NCBI RefSeq assembly: GCF_037023755.1
Contig: NZ_CP146100.1
Span: forward strand, 6,107,501-6,171,500
DNA length: 64,000 nt
Direction: 5' to 3'
Origin: Saccharopolyspora sp. SCSIO 74807
Lineage (GTDB): Bacteria > Actinomycetota > Actinomycetes > Mycobacteriales > Pseudonocardiaceae
The position numbers and the translations under genes were made by a program. Below, piece by piece: positions 45,402 through 53,801 of this stretch. How positions within the stretch are numbered: the stretch's first letter is position 1; each line of letters opens with the position of its first letter. Under the pieces are notes generated by a model. That model was given only the letters and a program-made list of their open reading frames with translations. It was not told the origin of the DNA and made no database searches.

Positions 45402-47519
45402 ATGACCGCGATCGAAGCCAACCGTCGCGTGCGCGACGACATCACCCGCTTGACGACAGCCGCCGTCCCCGCCGACTGGACCGACCTGGACGTGCGGGCG
45501 ATCGACACCGCCCGCGTGCTGGCCGCCGACGCGGTGCAGCAGTGCGGAAGCGGCCACCCGGGCACCGCGATGAGCCTGGCGCCGACCGCTTACGCGCTGT
45601 TCCAGCACGTCATGCGGCACGACCCGAACGACCCGAGCTGGCTCGGCCGGGACCGGTTCGTGCTCTCGGCGGGCCACTCGAGCCTGACCCTGTACGTGCA
45701 GCTGTTCCTGGCCGGGTACGGCTTGGCGATCGACGACATCAAGGCGCTGCGCACCTGGGGTTCGCGAACCCCAGGGCACCCCGAGTACGGGCACACCAGC
45801 GGCGTCGAGACCACGACCGGCCCGCTGGGCCAGGGCCTGGCCAACGCCGTGGGCATGGCGATGGCCGCCCGCCGCGAGCGGGGCCTGCTGGACCCCGAGG
45901 CCGCCCCCGGCGAAAGCCCGTTCGACCACCAGATCTACGTGATCGCCTCCGACGGCGACATCGAGGAAGGCGTGACCTCCGAGGCCTCCTCGCTCGCCGG
46001 CACCCAGCAGCTCGGCAACCTCACGGTGATCTACGACGCCAACGAGATCTCCATCGAGGACGACACCAAGATCGCCCTGTCCGAGGACACCGCCAAGCGC
46101 TACGAAGCCTACGGCTGGCACGTGATCACCGTCGACGGCGGCGAGCGCATCACCGACCTGCTCGAGGCGCTCCAGACCGCCCGGGCGGAGACCGAACGGC
46201 CGTCGATGATCGTGCTGCGCACCGTCATCGGCTACCCGGCACCGAACAAGATGAACTCCGGCAAGGCGCACGGCGCCGCGCTGGGAACCGAGGAGCTGGC
46301 CGAGGTCAAGAAGCTGCTGGGCTTCGAACCCGAGCGGTCTTTCCAGGTCGACGACGGGGTCCTGGACCACACCCGAGCCGTCGGCGAGCGCGGCCGTGCC
46401 GCCCGCGCGAAGTGGCAGGTCGCCTTCGACGCGTGGGCCGAGGCCAACCCGCGGCGCAAGGCGCTGCTGGACCGGATGCAGGCGCGCGAGCTGCCGCCCG
46501 GATGGGCCGAGGAGCTGCCGAGCTGGGAGCCCGCCGAGAAGGGCGTCGCGACCCGCAAAGCATCGGCCGAGGTCCTGGCGCACCTCGCCGACGTGCTGCC
46601 GGAGTTGTGGGGCGGCTCCGCCGACCTCGCGGAGAGCAACAACACCACGATGAAAGGCGCGGAATCGTTCGGCCCGGAGAGCATCTCCACCGGCACCTGG
46701 AGCGCCAACCCCTACGGCCGGACGCTGCACTTCGGCATCCGCGAGCACGCGATGGGCTCGATCCTCAACGGCATCGCGCTGCACGGCGGCACCCGCCCCT
46801 ACGGCGGCACGTTCCTGATCTTCAGCGACTACATGCGGCCCGCGGTGCGGCTGGCGGCGCTGATGCACCAGCCGGTGATCTACGTCTGGACGCACGACTC
46901 GATCGGCCTCGGCGAGGACGGCCCGACGCACCAGCCGGTCGAGCACCTGTCCAGCCTGCGTGCGATCCCGGGCCTGGCGATCGCGCGGCCTGCCGACGCC
47001 AACGAGACCGCCGCGGCGTGGAAGGCCGCGCTGGAGCGTTCCGACGGCCCGACCGGGCTGGCGCTGACCCGCCAGGGAGTGCCGACCCTCGAGGGCACGG
47101 ACCCGGAAGGGGTGTCCCGCGGCGGCTACGTGCTCGCCGAAGCTTCGTCCGGCGAGCCCGCGGTGGTGCTGATCGCGACCGGGTCGGAGGTGCAGCTGGC
47201 CGTGGCTGCCAAGAAAGTCCTCGAATCCGAGGGCGAGGCGACCCGCGTGGTGTCCATGCCGTGCGTGGAGTGGTTCGACGCGCAGGACGAGTCCTACCGC
47301 CGCGCGGTGCTGCCCCCGGCGGTGCGCGCGCGGGTCGTCGTCGAGGCCGGGATCGCGCAGTGCTGGCACCGCTTCGCCGGTGCGGCGGGAGAGATCGTCT
47401 CGCTGGAGCGCTTCGGCGCCTCGGCCGATCACCAGACGCTGTTCACCGAGTTCGGCTTCACCGCCGAGGCGGTCGCCGAGGCTGCTCGGCGCGCGCTGCG
47501 CACCACTCGGTCGAGCTGA
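45402..47519 (+). CDS. tkt: Transketolase
   Basis: A 705-residue thiamine-diphosphate enzyme: SGHPGTAMSLAPTAY, GHTSGVETTTGPLGQGLANAVGMA, the diphosphate motif SDGDIEEGVTSEASSLAG, FGIREHAMGSILNG with the catalytic Glu, and HDSIGLGEDGPTHQPVEHL. It moves two-carbon units between sugar phosphates to regenerate pentoses in the RuMP cycle. It is the housekeeping length and complete. Confidence 0.95.
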   Translation: MTAIEANRRVRDDITRLTTAAVPADWTDLDVRAIDTARVLAADAVQQCGSGHPGTAMSLAPTAYALFQHVMRHDPNDPSWLGRDRFVLSAGHSSLTLYVQLFLAGYGLAIDDIKALRTWGSRTPGHPEYGHTSGVETTTGPLGQGLANAVGMAMAARRERGLLDPEAAPGESPFDHQIYVIASDGDIEEGVTSEASSLAGTQQLGNLTVIYDANEISIEDDTKIALSEDTAKRYEAYGWHVITVDGGERITDLLEALQTARAETERPSMIVLRTVIGYPAPNKMNSGKAHGAALGTEELAEVKKLLGFEPERSFQVDDGVLDHTRAVGERGRAARAKWQVAFDAWAEANPRRKALLDRMQARELPPGWAEELPSWEPAEKGVATRKASAEVLAHLADVLPELWGGSADLAESNNTTMKGAESFGPESISTGTWSANPYGRTLHFGIREHAMGSILNGIALHGGTRPYGGTFLIFSDYMRPAVRLAALMHQPVIYVWTHDSIGLGEDGPTHQPVEHLSSLRAIPGLAIARPADANETAAAWKAALERSDGPTGLALTRQGVPTLEGTDPEGVSRGGYVLAEASSGEPAVVLIATGSEVQLAVAAKKVLESEGEATRVVSMPCVEWFDAQDESYRRAVLPPAVRARVVVEAGIAQCWHRFAGAAGEIVSLERFGASADHQTLFTEFGFTAEAVAEAARRALRTTRSS

Positions 47520-47580
47520 CGCCCGGGCCCCGCACGAGCGGGGCCACCACAGTCGTCCAACACAGCGGAGGATCGATTCC

Positions 47581-48069
47581 GTGCACGTCTACCTAGGCTC
47601 CGATCACGCCGGGTTCGAACTCAAGAACCACATCGCCGAGCGATTGGCCGCACTCGGCCACGAGGTCACCGACGTCGGACCGACCGCCTTCGACGCCGAG
47701 GACGACTACCCGCCGTTCTGCGTCGAGGCGGCGCGGCGGGTGGTCGCCCACCAGGGCAGCCTCGGCATCGTCATCGGCGGTTCCGGCAACGGCGAGCAGC
47801 TCGCCGCGAACAAGGTTCCCGGGGCCCGGGCCGCGCTGACCTGGAGCGTGCAGATCGCCGAGTTGTCCCGCAAGCACAACGACGCGCTGCTGGCGGGCAT
47901 CGGTGCCCGGATGCACACGGTCGAGGAGGCCGAGCGCATCGTGGACGCGTTCTTGGGCACCGCGTTCGAGGGCGGCCGCCACCGGCGCAGGATCGACCAG
48001 CTGGCGGACTACGAGCGTTCCGGCGAGCCACCTGCGCTGCCGGGCGGCCGACCGGCCCGCGACCACTGA
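47581..48069 (+). CDS. rpiB: Ribose-5-phosphate isomerase B
   Basis: A 162-residue RpiB: VYLGSDHAGFELKNHI at the start, CVEAARRVV, IGGSGNGEQLAANKVPGARAAL, and HNDALLAGIGARMHTVEEAE. It isomerises ribose 5-phosphate and ribulose 5-phosphate, closing the acceptor-regeneration steps. GTG start with GGAGG 6-7 bases upstream. Last gene of the rightward RuMP unit. Confidence 0.93.
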   Translation: MHVYLGSDHAGFELKNHIAERLAALGHEVTDVGPTAFDAEDDYPPFCVEAARRVVAHQGSLGIVIGGSGNGEQLAANKVPGARAALTWSVQIAELSRKHNDALLAGIGARMHTVEEAERIVDAFLGTAFEGGRHRRRIDQLADYERSGEPPALPGGRPARDH

Positions 48070-48162
48070 GGAATCCGCGGCGGAAGTTCGACCGACGCGC
48101 AGGAGCGCGGAGGCGGTGCGAGACCGCCTCCGCGCTTCTCGGGTTTCTCGCGCTTCCCTGGC

Positions 48163-48813
48163 TCAGCCGTTCAGGACCGGACCGCCCAGCGGCAGCCCGC
48201 GCCCGCCGGTCGCCACCGACATCCCGTGGAGGAACAGGTAGCAGCCCAGCGCGGCGAAGGTGAAGACCACGTACCCGCCGACGGCCTGCAATCCCGCGGA
48301 CCCCTGCACCGTCGCGATCAGCACGACGACGAGCGCCGTGGTGATCAGCCCGAACAGCAAGGGATACGCGGCCGGCAGGCGCAGCGACGCCAGCGCCAGG
48401 AGCCCCACCGTGATCGCCCACGAGGTCAAGAACAGCGCCTGGGTGGCGGTCGCGGCTCCAGCTGGGACTCCGAACCATTCGTGGGTCGAGCCGAGCACGA
48501 GAAGGCCGTAGCTCGACCAGAACCCGCTGAAGATGCCGAAAATGGACGCGACCGCGCTCTGGCCGAGCGCGGCCGCCCAAATCGCGGCCACGGTCTGGCC
48601 GATTCCGGTGGCGGCCAGGATGATCGCCACCGGGGCGCCGACCGCCTCGGCGGGCACGAATCCGACGAGGGTCATGCCGAGGGCGATCGAACCGACGATG
48701 AACGTGGGAACGCCGATGAGCGCGGGGTCACCGGACAACGGCCCGGAAACCGGCTCGGATTCCTCGTTCGAGTGGCTGGCTTGCGCTGCCGTGGCAGCTT
48801 CCGATGTGGTCAC
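48163..48813 (-). CDS. satP: Acetate uptake transporter (GPR1/FUN34/YaaH, SatP family)
   Basis: A 216-residue protein with six membrane segments and the family opening GDPALIGVPTFIVGSIALGMTL; FGIFSGFWSSYGLLVLG is typical of the third helix. SatP proteins import acetate or succinate with protons. GTG start after AAGGAG. It is convergent with the RuMP operon; no acetate gene adjoins it. Confidence 0.85.
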   Translation of the reverse strand: MTTSEAATAAQASHSNEESEPVSGPLSGDPALIGVPTFIVGSIALGMTLVGFVPAEAVGAPVAIILAATGIGQTVAAIWAAALGQSAVASIFGIFSGFWSSYGLLVLGSTHEWFGVPAGAATATQALFLTSWAITVGLLALASLRLPAAYPLLFGLITTALVVVLIATVQGSAGLQAVGGYVVFTFAALGCYLFLHGMSVATGGRGLPLGGPVLNG

Positions 48814-49250
48814 AATCCGCTCCTTCGCGGTGTTCGGCGCATGCTTCGCGCCGTCCGGATCGAATCCGGCGCCATGCCGGATTTTCGAGTGGACGACGGT
48901 TTTCCGGGCGGAGTCGCCGGTGCGGATTCCGAAGAGTTCCGAGCGGGCGCGGCACATCGAGAATGCCACTGGCTCGTGCCGAGGACAACGAGTTGCGAAC
49001 GAGTGGAAGCCGATTCCCCACGAAGGGCCGGACCCAGCTGCCGAACGGCTGCACCGGGCACCTTCCCGGTTCTAGCCGCGGTCCGCGACGAAGTCCGGCC
49101 TTTCCAACGAGATGTCCGCGTGTTTCGACGAGACGTCCTCGCGCGCGCCGTGCAGAACCACTTCCGGGAGCTGAAGAATTCGGCCCGGCTTCCGGGGCAG
49201 CGGTTGCACGCCTGAACGCTGCCGGGAAGCGCAGTTCACACCAGCACGCA
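48814..49250. other. Gap between pqqE and satP
   Basis: About 440 bases with no supported gene. It holds the satP promoter and whatever ends the pqq operon; no strong hairpin with T-run was seen. Confidence 0.4.
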
Positions 49251-50324
49251 CTACCTCCGGAAGACCGGTTCCGATGCCGGAGCGTTGCCGTTGGCGCGCT
49301 CCACGGCCTCGGAGATCAGGTGGTGGTCCGGCGAGTGCACGCACACCGGATCGGTGCGCGCGGCGTCCCCGGTGAGCGCGAACGCCTGGCAGCGGCAGCC
49401 CCCGAAGTCGATTTCCTTGCGCGCGCAGCTGCGGCACGGATCGGGCATCCAGTCGGTGCCCCGGAACGCTTGGAACGCGGCCGATTCCGTCCAGATCCAT
49501 TCCAGCGCGGCGGCTCGCACCGAGGGGAATTCGAGGCTGTCGATGTCGGCGGCCACCGGGCACGGATACGCCATCCCGTCCGGGGCGACGGTGAAGCTGG
49601 AATGCGCCCACCCGCCCATGCACGGCTTCGGGTACCGCTCGTAGTAGTCCGGCAGGATCCACAGCAGCTCCATGCGGTCGGCCAGCTCCTCCTTGCGGCG
49701 CCGGTAGACCTGCTCGCCGTTGGTCAGCTGCTCCCGGCTGGGCATCAGCACCTCGCGGTTGCGCAGCCCCCAGCCGTAGTACTGGGTGTTGGCCAGTTCG
49801 AGGCGCTCGGCACCCCATGAGTCGCAGACGTCGATGATCGAATCCAGGCGGTCGAGGTTGAGCCGGTGCAGCACGACGTTCATGTTCAGCGGCAGCCCGC
49901 TGTCGCGGATGATGCCCGCCGCCTCCGCCTTCTTGTCGAACCGCTTGCTGTCCGCGATCAGCGCGGTGGACTCCGGGTTGTCGCCCTGGATGCTCAGTTG
50001 CGCGCTGTCGAGGCCGGCGGCGACCAGGCCCTTCGCCCGGCGCTCGGTGAGCCCGAGTCCGCTGGTGATCAGGTTGGTGTAGAGCTCGCAGCGGTCCGCC
50101 TCGGCGATCAGCTCCTCCAGGTCGTTGCGCAGCAGCGGCTCGCCGCCGGAGAAGTGCACCTGCAGCACGCCGAGCTCGGCGGCTTCCCGGAGCACCCGCA
50201 GCCAGTCCTCGGTGCCCAGTTCTTCCTCGCGCGGCCGCAGCGCCACCGGGTTCGAGCAGTACAGGCAGTGCAGCGGGCACTTGTGGGTAAGCTCGGCCAG
50301 CAAGCCGTAGGGCGCGTCGATCAT
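49251..50324 (-). CDS. pqqE: PqqA peptide cyclase (radical SAM)
   Basis: A 357-residue radical SAM/SPASM enzyme with the cluster motif CPLHCLYC (~15-22), FSGGEPLL, and C-terminal auxiliary cluster cysteines in CRSCARKEIDFGGCRCQ. It forms the first carbon-carbon link between Glu and Tyr of PqqA. Its ATG overlaps pqqD's stop by 4 bases. Confidence 0.95.
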   Translation of the reverse strand: MIDAPYGLLAELTHKCPLHCLYCSNPVALRPREEELGTEDWLRVLREAAELGVLQVHFSGGEPLLRNDLEELIAEADRCELYTNLITSGLGLTERRAKGLVAAGLDSAQLSIQGDNPESTALIADSKRFDKKAEAAGIIRDSGLPLNMNVVLHRLNLDRLDSIIDVCDSWGAERLELANTQYYGWGLRNREVLMPSREQLTNGEQVYRRRKEELADRMELLWILPDYYERYPKPCMGGWAHSSFTVAPDGMAYPCPVAADIDSLEFPSVRAAALEWIWTESAAFQAFRGTDWMPDPCRSCARKEIDFGGCRCQAFALTGDAARTDPVCVHSPDHHLISEAVERANGNAPASEPVFRR

Positions 50325-50584
50325 GTTTTCACCCAGCCCTTTTCGCGCGCTTCGCGCAGGAAGCCCAGCACGTCGTCGGATAGCCCGTCGGTCTCGAAGT
50401 CGGCTTCCAGCTTCGCGGTGATCTCGGCGGCGGTGCGGGTGCCGTCGCACAGCCGCAGGATCGCGGCGCTGGAGGTGTTGAGCTGCACCACCCGCTCGGG
50501 CAGCAGCAGCATGTCCCCGCCGCGGACCTTGTCGAAGCGCAGCCTGGCCTTCGGCACCAGGTGCGGTTTGCCGCCGGGGTCCAT
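50321..50584 (-). CDS. pqqD: PqqA-binding chaperone
   Basis: An 87-residue PqqD (RiPP recognition element): PHLVPKARLRFDKVRGG, LLPERVVQLNTSSAAILRLC, then the helical C-terminus. It presents PqqA to PqqE. It overlaps pqqC upstream and pqqE downstream by a few bases and is not fused to either. Confidence 0.93.
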   Translation of the reverse strand: MDPGGKPHLVPKARLRFDKVRGGDMLLLPERVVQLNTSSAAILRLCDGTRTAAEITAKLEADFETDGLSDDVLGFLREAREKGWVKT

Positions 50585-51279
50585 CACGAGTCCTTGCCGA
50601 ACGTCAGCTGCACCGTGTCCAGCAGTGTCCACAGCACGTCGCACTTGAACTCCAGCGCCTGCACGCACGCCTCCTGCTGCGCGCGCGTGGTCGCGTTGTC
50701 GCGCACCAGTTCCAGCAGATGCGCGATGTCGGCGGGCTGCTGGGTCAACCGGGTGCGGAAGTACTCCAGGCCCGCGGGGGCGATCCACGGGTAGTGCTCG
50801 CGCACGTCGGTGATGCGGCGGCTGAGCAGGTCCGGGGCGAACAGCTCGGTCAGCGCCGAGGCGACCGCCTCCAGCCACGGCCGGTCGCGGCAGAACTCCA
50901 CGTAGGCGTCCACCGCGAAGCGCACCCCGGGCAGCACCGTGCGGGTGTCGTGCAGCTCCTCGCGGGTGAGCCCGACCGCCTCGCCGAGCCGCACCCAGCG
51001 CTCGATGCCGCCCTCGTTGCCCGATGTGCCGTCGTGGTCGGTGATCCGCTTGATCCACCGCCTGCGATGCTGCGAGCCCGGCAGCTTGGTGAGGACGTAG
51101 GCATCCTTGATCGGCAGGTTGAGCTGGTAGTAGAAGCGGTTGCGCACCCAGCCGCGGAACTCCTGCTCGGTCAGGTCGCCGGCGTGCATCCGCTCGTTGA
51201 ACGGGTGCAGGTGGTGGTAGCGCCGCTCGCCGACCTCCCGCAGCTCGTCCTCGAAGTCCGCAGCGGACAACGGCGTCAT
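50584..51279 (-). CDS. pqqC: Pyrroloquinoline-quinone synthase
   Basis: A 231-residue cofactor-free oxidase with YHHLHPFNERMHAGDLT, RNRFYYQLNLPIKDAYVL, HDGTSGNEGGIERW and FFxR-like EYFRTRL. It performs the final ring closure and oxidation to PQQ. ATG overlaps the pqqB stop. Confidence 0.95.
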   Translation of the reverse strand: MTPLSAADFEDELREVGERRYHHLHPFNERMHAGDLTEQEFRGWVRNRFYYQLNLPIKDAYVLTKLPGSQHRRRWIKRITDHDGTSGNEGGIERWVRLGEAVGLTREELHDTRTVLPGVRFAVDAYVEFCRDRPWLEAVASALTELFAPDLLSRRITDVREHYPWIAPAGLEYFRTRLTQQPADIAHLLELVRDNATTRAQQEACVQALEFKCDVLWTLLDTVQLTFGKDS

Positions 51280-52163
51280 AGCTCGACCTCCAAACCGGCG
51301 TGCCCGACCTCGATGCCCTGCCGCTGCAACCTGCGGCGTTGCGCGGATGCCTCGTCGAGGATCGGGTTGGTGTTGTTGACGTGGACGTAGATCTTGCGGC
51401 CGGGCAGCTCGGCGAGCTTCCGCGCGGACCCGTCGGGACCGTCCACCGGCATGTGCCCCATGGACGATCCCGGCTGCCGACCGGTGCCCTGGCGCGACAT
51501 CTCGTCGTCGGTGTGGAAGGTGCCGTCGCAGAACACGCAGTCGGCGTCGGCGACCTGCGCGGCGAATGCGTCGTCCCAGCGGGGCACCGTCGGGGCGTAC
51601 ACCGCCGTGCCGCCGGTCGCGGTGTCCTCCAGCCGGTAGCCCACCTCCCAGTTCGGGCGGTCCGAGGCGCCCACGTAGCGCGGCGGTTTGCCACCGGTGC
51701 GGAACGCGGTGGCGCGCAGGCGCTCGTCCAGCTCGATCGGCTCGCCCGGCTCCACCGGCCGCCAGTCGATCTCGGCGTAATCGCTGAGCAGGTCCCGCAC
51801 CGGGAACCGCGTTTCGAGCGCTCCGAGCACCTCGGGCGTGCCGTGCACGACGAGGTCCGCGCCCTCGCGCAGCACGAGCAGGCCGATGGTGTGGTCGAAC
51901 TCGGCGTCGGTGAGCAGCACCCCGGACACCGGGGTGTCCCGCGGCCCGGGTCCGGGATGCAGGTTGGGGTCGGCGGCGATCTGGTGGTGCACGTCGGGGG
52001 TGGCGTTGAGCAGGAACCATCGCCTCCCCGTGGCGGAGACCGCGAGACCTGCGTGCGTCGTGGCCCGTTCGGGCCGTTCGCGGGCCGCGCGGCAGCCGCC
52101 GCAGGCGCAGTTCCACTGGGGGTAACCGCCGCCTGCGGCGACTCCTAGACAACGCAGCAGCAC
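51276..52163 (-). CDS. pqqB: PqqB, MBL-fold oxygenase of PQQ synthesis
   Basis: A 295-residue protein beginning with GVAAGGGYPQWNCACGGC, the family signature with its cysteines, then LLTDAEFDHTIGLLVLREG and FCDGTFHTDDEM. PqqB hydroxylates the Tyr of the crosslinked Glu-Tyr intermediate. GTG start at 52163, 3 bases after pqqA's stop. Confidence 0.93.
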   Translation of the reverse strand: MLLRCLGVAAGGGYPQWNCACGGCRAARERPERATTHAGLAVSATGRRWFLLNATPDVHHQIAADPNLHPGPGPRDTPVSGVLLTDAEFDHTIGLLVLREGADLVVHGTPEVLGALETRFPVRDLLSDYAEIDWRPVEPGEPIELDERLRATAFRTGGKPPRYVGASDRPNWEVGYRLEDTATGGTAVYAPTVPRWDDAFAAQVADADCVFCDGTFHTDDEMSRQGTGRQPGSSMGHMPVDGPDGSARKLAELPGRKIYVHVNNTNPILDEASAQRRRLQRQGIEVGHAGLEVEL

Positions 52164-52166
52164 GGC

Positions 52167-52241
52167 TCAGCGCCGGTGGAAGTAGCCGGTCGCCTCGGCG
52201 CAGACATCGATCACGGTGTATTCGGGCTTTTCCCAGGTCAT
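52167..52241 (-). CDS. pqqA: PqqA precursor peptide
   Basis: A 24-residue peptide with Trp3, Pro6 and the Glu-x3-Tyr pair E16-ATG-Y20 that becomes PQQ. TAGGAGGA lies 5 bases before the ATG. It leads the pqqABCDE operon. Confidence 0.92.
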   Translation of the reverse strand: MTWEKPEYTVIDVCAEATGYFHRR

Positions 52242-52375
52242 GCCATCCTCCTAGAACAACGGGACGGCTTCGAGCCTCCGCGATCGGTGGTTGCGGTGAC
52301 AACACATCGGCAACCAGCGGAACCCGATCCCCGATCAGAGGTGCATTTGCGGGGACGAGCGGCTGGGCGTGCAGG

Positions 52376-52607
52376 CGCCACACTTCTCGACGGCCCCGAA
52401 CGCCCCACCGCGATCTTCGCTGTCAACGACAACACCGCCATCGGCACCCTCGCCGCCGCGCACCGCCGGGGACTTCGCGTGCCATTCGACCAGATCGCTC
52501 GCGGCGCGCTGGACCTGCTGCTGAGCTCGGACGTCGCCGAACCCCGCACCATCACCACCACACCGGCGCTGATCCCGCGCGCTTCGACCACCGCACCCGC
52601 GGCCTGA
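52376..52607 (+). pseudogene. LacI-family C-terminal remnant
   Basis: The segment RPTAIFAVNDNTAIGTLAAA followed by HRRGLRVP is a clear LacI/periplasmic-binding C-domain motif, and ARGALDLLLSSDVAEPRTI is its usual end. The normally intervening GFDD and LTTV part is missing, and no N-terminal HTH or sugar-binding half precedes it. A decayed repressor with an internal deletion. From 52608 to 52897 no supported gene was found. Confidence 0.6.
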
Positions 52608-52897
52608 CTCGCGGTCACGTGCAATGGCTGCATGCTCGCGCTGCCGAACATGCAGACGAACCATTGCCCAGGCTTTCCCTTCGGTCGCGCCCGGCCCTAC
52701 GACTTCCGCACGCTGGCCGCCAGCCTCATCTGCTGGCGCCGACTTCCCGACCAAATACGTTAGGAGCTCTTGGCCGTCACCGTTCGAGAAGAATGGGAGG
52801 GCGCGCTTAGCTCCGGGGATTCGCGGGTACTGCCAGGCAGCGGGCAGGACGACGACGGTGCCGGCAGGACGCCTGCTCGGCGTTGATGGGGGTTGGG

Positions 52898-53218
52898 ATG
52901 AGCAGTCCACAGCAGCGGACCGGACAGGCAGCGAACACGCGCCGATCCGACCGGTCCGCGGAGCAGCAGGGACATGCTTCCGCGGCGGCCACGACAGCGG
53001 CCGGGAAGAATTCACTCAATGTGGATCTGCCGTGCGTCGGTGCGGTCGAATTGCCGCCACCGAACCAATTGGCGTTCATCGGCGGCTTAGCCGTTCTGAT
53101 CGGAGTCGGACTGATGGAGTGGCCGGTGGGACTCGCGCTGGGTGTGGGCCACGTGCTTGCGACCAGCCACCACAACAAGCTTCTGCAAGACTTCGGCGAT
53201 GCGCTCGAAGAAGCCTGA
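52898..53218 (+). CDS. Small membrane protein linked to P-type ATPase
   Basis: A 106-residue protein with a Pro/Ala-rich N-terminal half and one or two hydrophobic segments (LAFIGGLAVLIGVGLMEWPV, ALGVGHVLATSHH). The pattern EWP-x-GHxLA recurs in small genes beside actinobacterial CtpI-like ATPases. GGGGG lies about 6 bases before the ATG at 52898. It probably serves the ATPase downstream. Confidence 0.6.
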   Translation: MSSPQQRTGQAANTRRSDRSAEQQGHASAAATTAAGKNSLNVDLPCVGAVELPPPNQLAFIGGLAVLIGVGLMEWPVGLALGVGHVLATSHHNKLLQDFGDALEEA

Positions 53219-53315
53219 CCCGTGATCCGCACGGGCACGTCGCCCCGTTGTGCACCGCGGTGGATGTTTTTCGACGTATGCCGGCATTTCATTCCGGCCG
53301 GCCGAAGGAGCAACG

Positions 53316-53411
53316 GTGGACACGTCCGGAACCACGATCAGCGCCGCCGCGGCACTGCGAACGGTGGCAAACGAAGCCAGCGAACGCCATGCAGCCGACC
53401 TGGGTTGGTGA
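53316..53411 (+). CDS. Possible 31-residue peptide in ATPase operon
   Basis: GTG at 53316 follows GAAGGAG at 6 bases; the 31-codon frame (ISAAAALRTVANEASERHAA) ends directly against the GTG of the next gene, a coupling seen in real operons. No homologous family recognised. Confidence 0.4.
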   Translation: MDTSGTTISAAAALRTVANEASERHAADLGW

Positions 53412-53801
53412 GTGAGTCTCGTGCTCGGTCTTGTGCAGGGGTGGTTCGAGCAGGCGACGGCAACGCTGCGCACCGCGGCGGAGGCTAGCCCCACCCGGAC
53501 GAGTTGGTCGCAGGACGGGAGCACCTGCGTCGCATTGCAGGGCATCGCAGATCCGGACAAGGCGGAGCTGGTCGAGCAGGTGGCCGACCGCCTGCGAGCG
53601 TTGGCCGGGGTCCGCTGGGTGGAGGTCAACGCCGCTTTGGGCTGCCTGGTGGTCGGCCACGACGAGGCCGTGATCGAAGCCGCCGAGCTGGTGTCCGAAG
53701 TGGACGACTCGGTGGAACTGGTCGGGTTGACCGGGTATTTCGCCGAAACCAGCGTTGCGCATCCGGCCAGTCCGGGCGAACCTTGGGACACGTGGCAGTG
53801 A
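53412..53801 (+). CDS. Small HMA-like domain protein
   Basis: A 129-residue protein with a beta-alpha-beta-beta-alpha-beta pattern (TCVALQGIADPDKAELVEQV, RWVEVNAALGCLVVGHDE) like the N-terminal domain of mycobacterial CtpI-type ATPases, but without the CxxC metal motif. Its stop overlaps the ATPase start as GTGA, so it behaves like a detached ATPase N-domain. Confidence 0.6.
   Translation: MSLVLGLVQGWFEQATATLRTAAEASPTRTSWSQDGSTCVALQGIADPDKAELVEQVADRLRALAGVRWVEVNAALGCLVVGHDEAVIEAAELVSEVDDSVELVGLTGYFAETSVAHPASPGEPWDTWQ

Noticed and set aside
44775-47432. Long minus-strand frame opposite rpe and tkt
   Set aside because: Antisense shadow; no motif and the plus strand encodes a complete transketolase.
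52632-52760. 43-codon frame containing GFPFGRARPYDFRTLAASLI
   Set aside because: Coding-like composition but no start signal and no recognised family; too weak to list.
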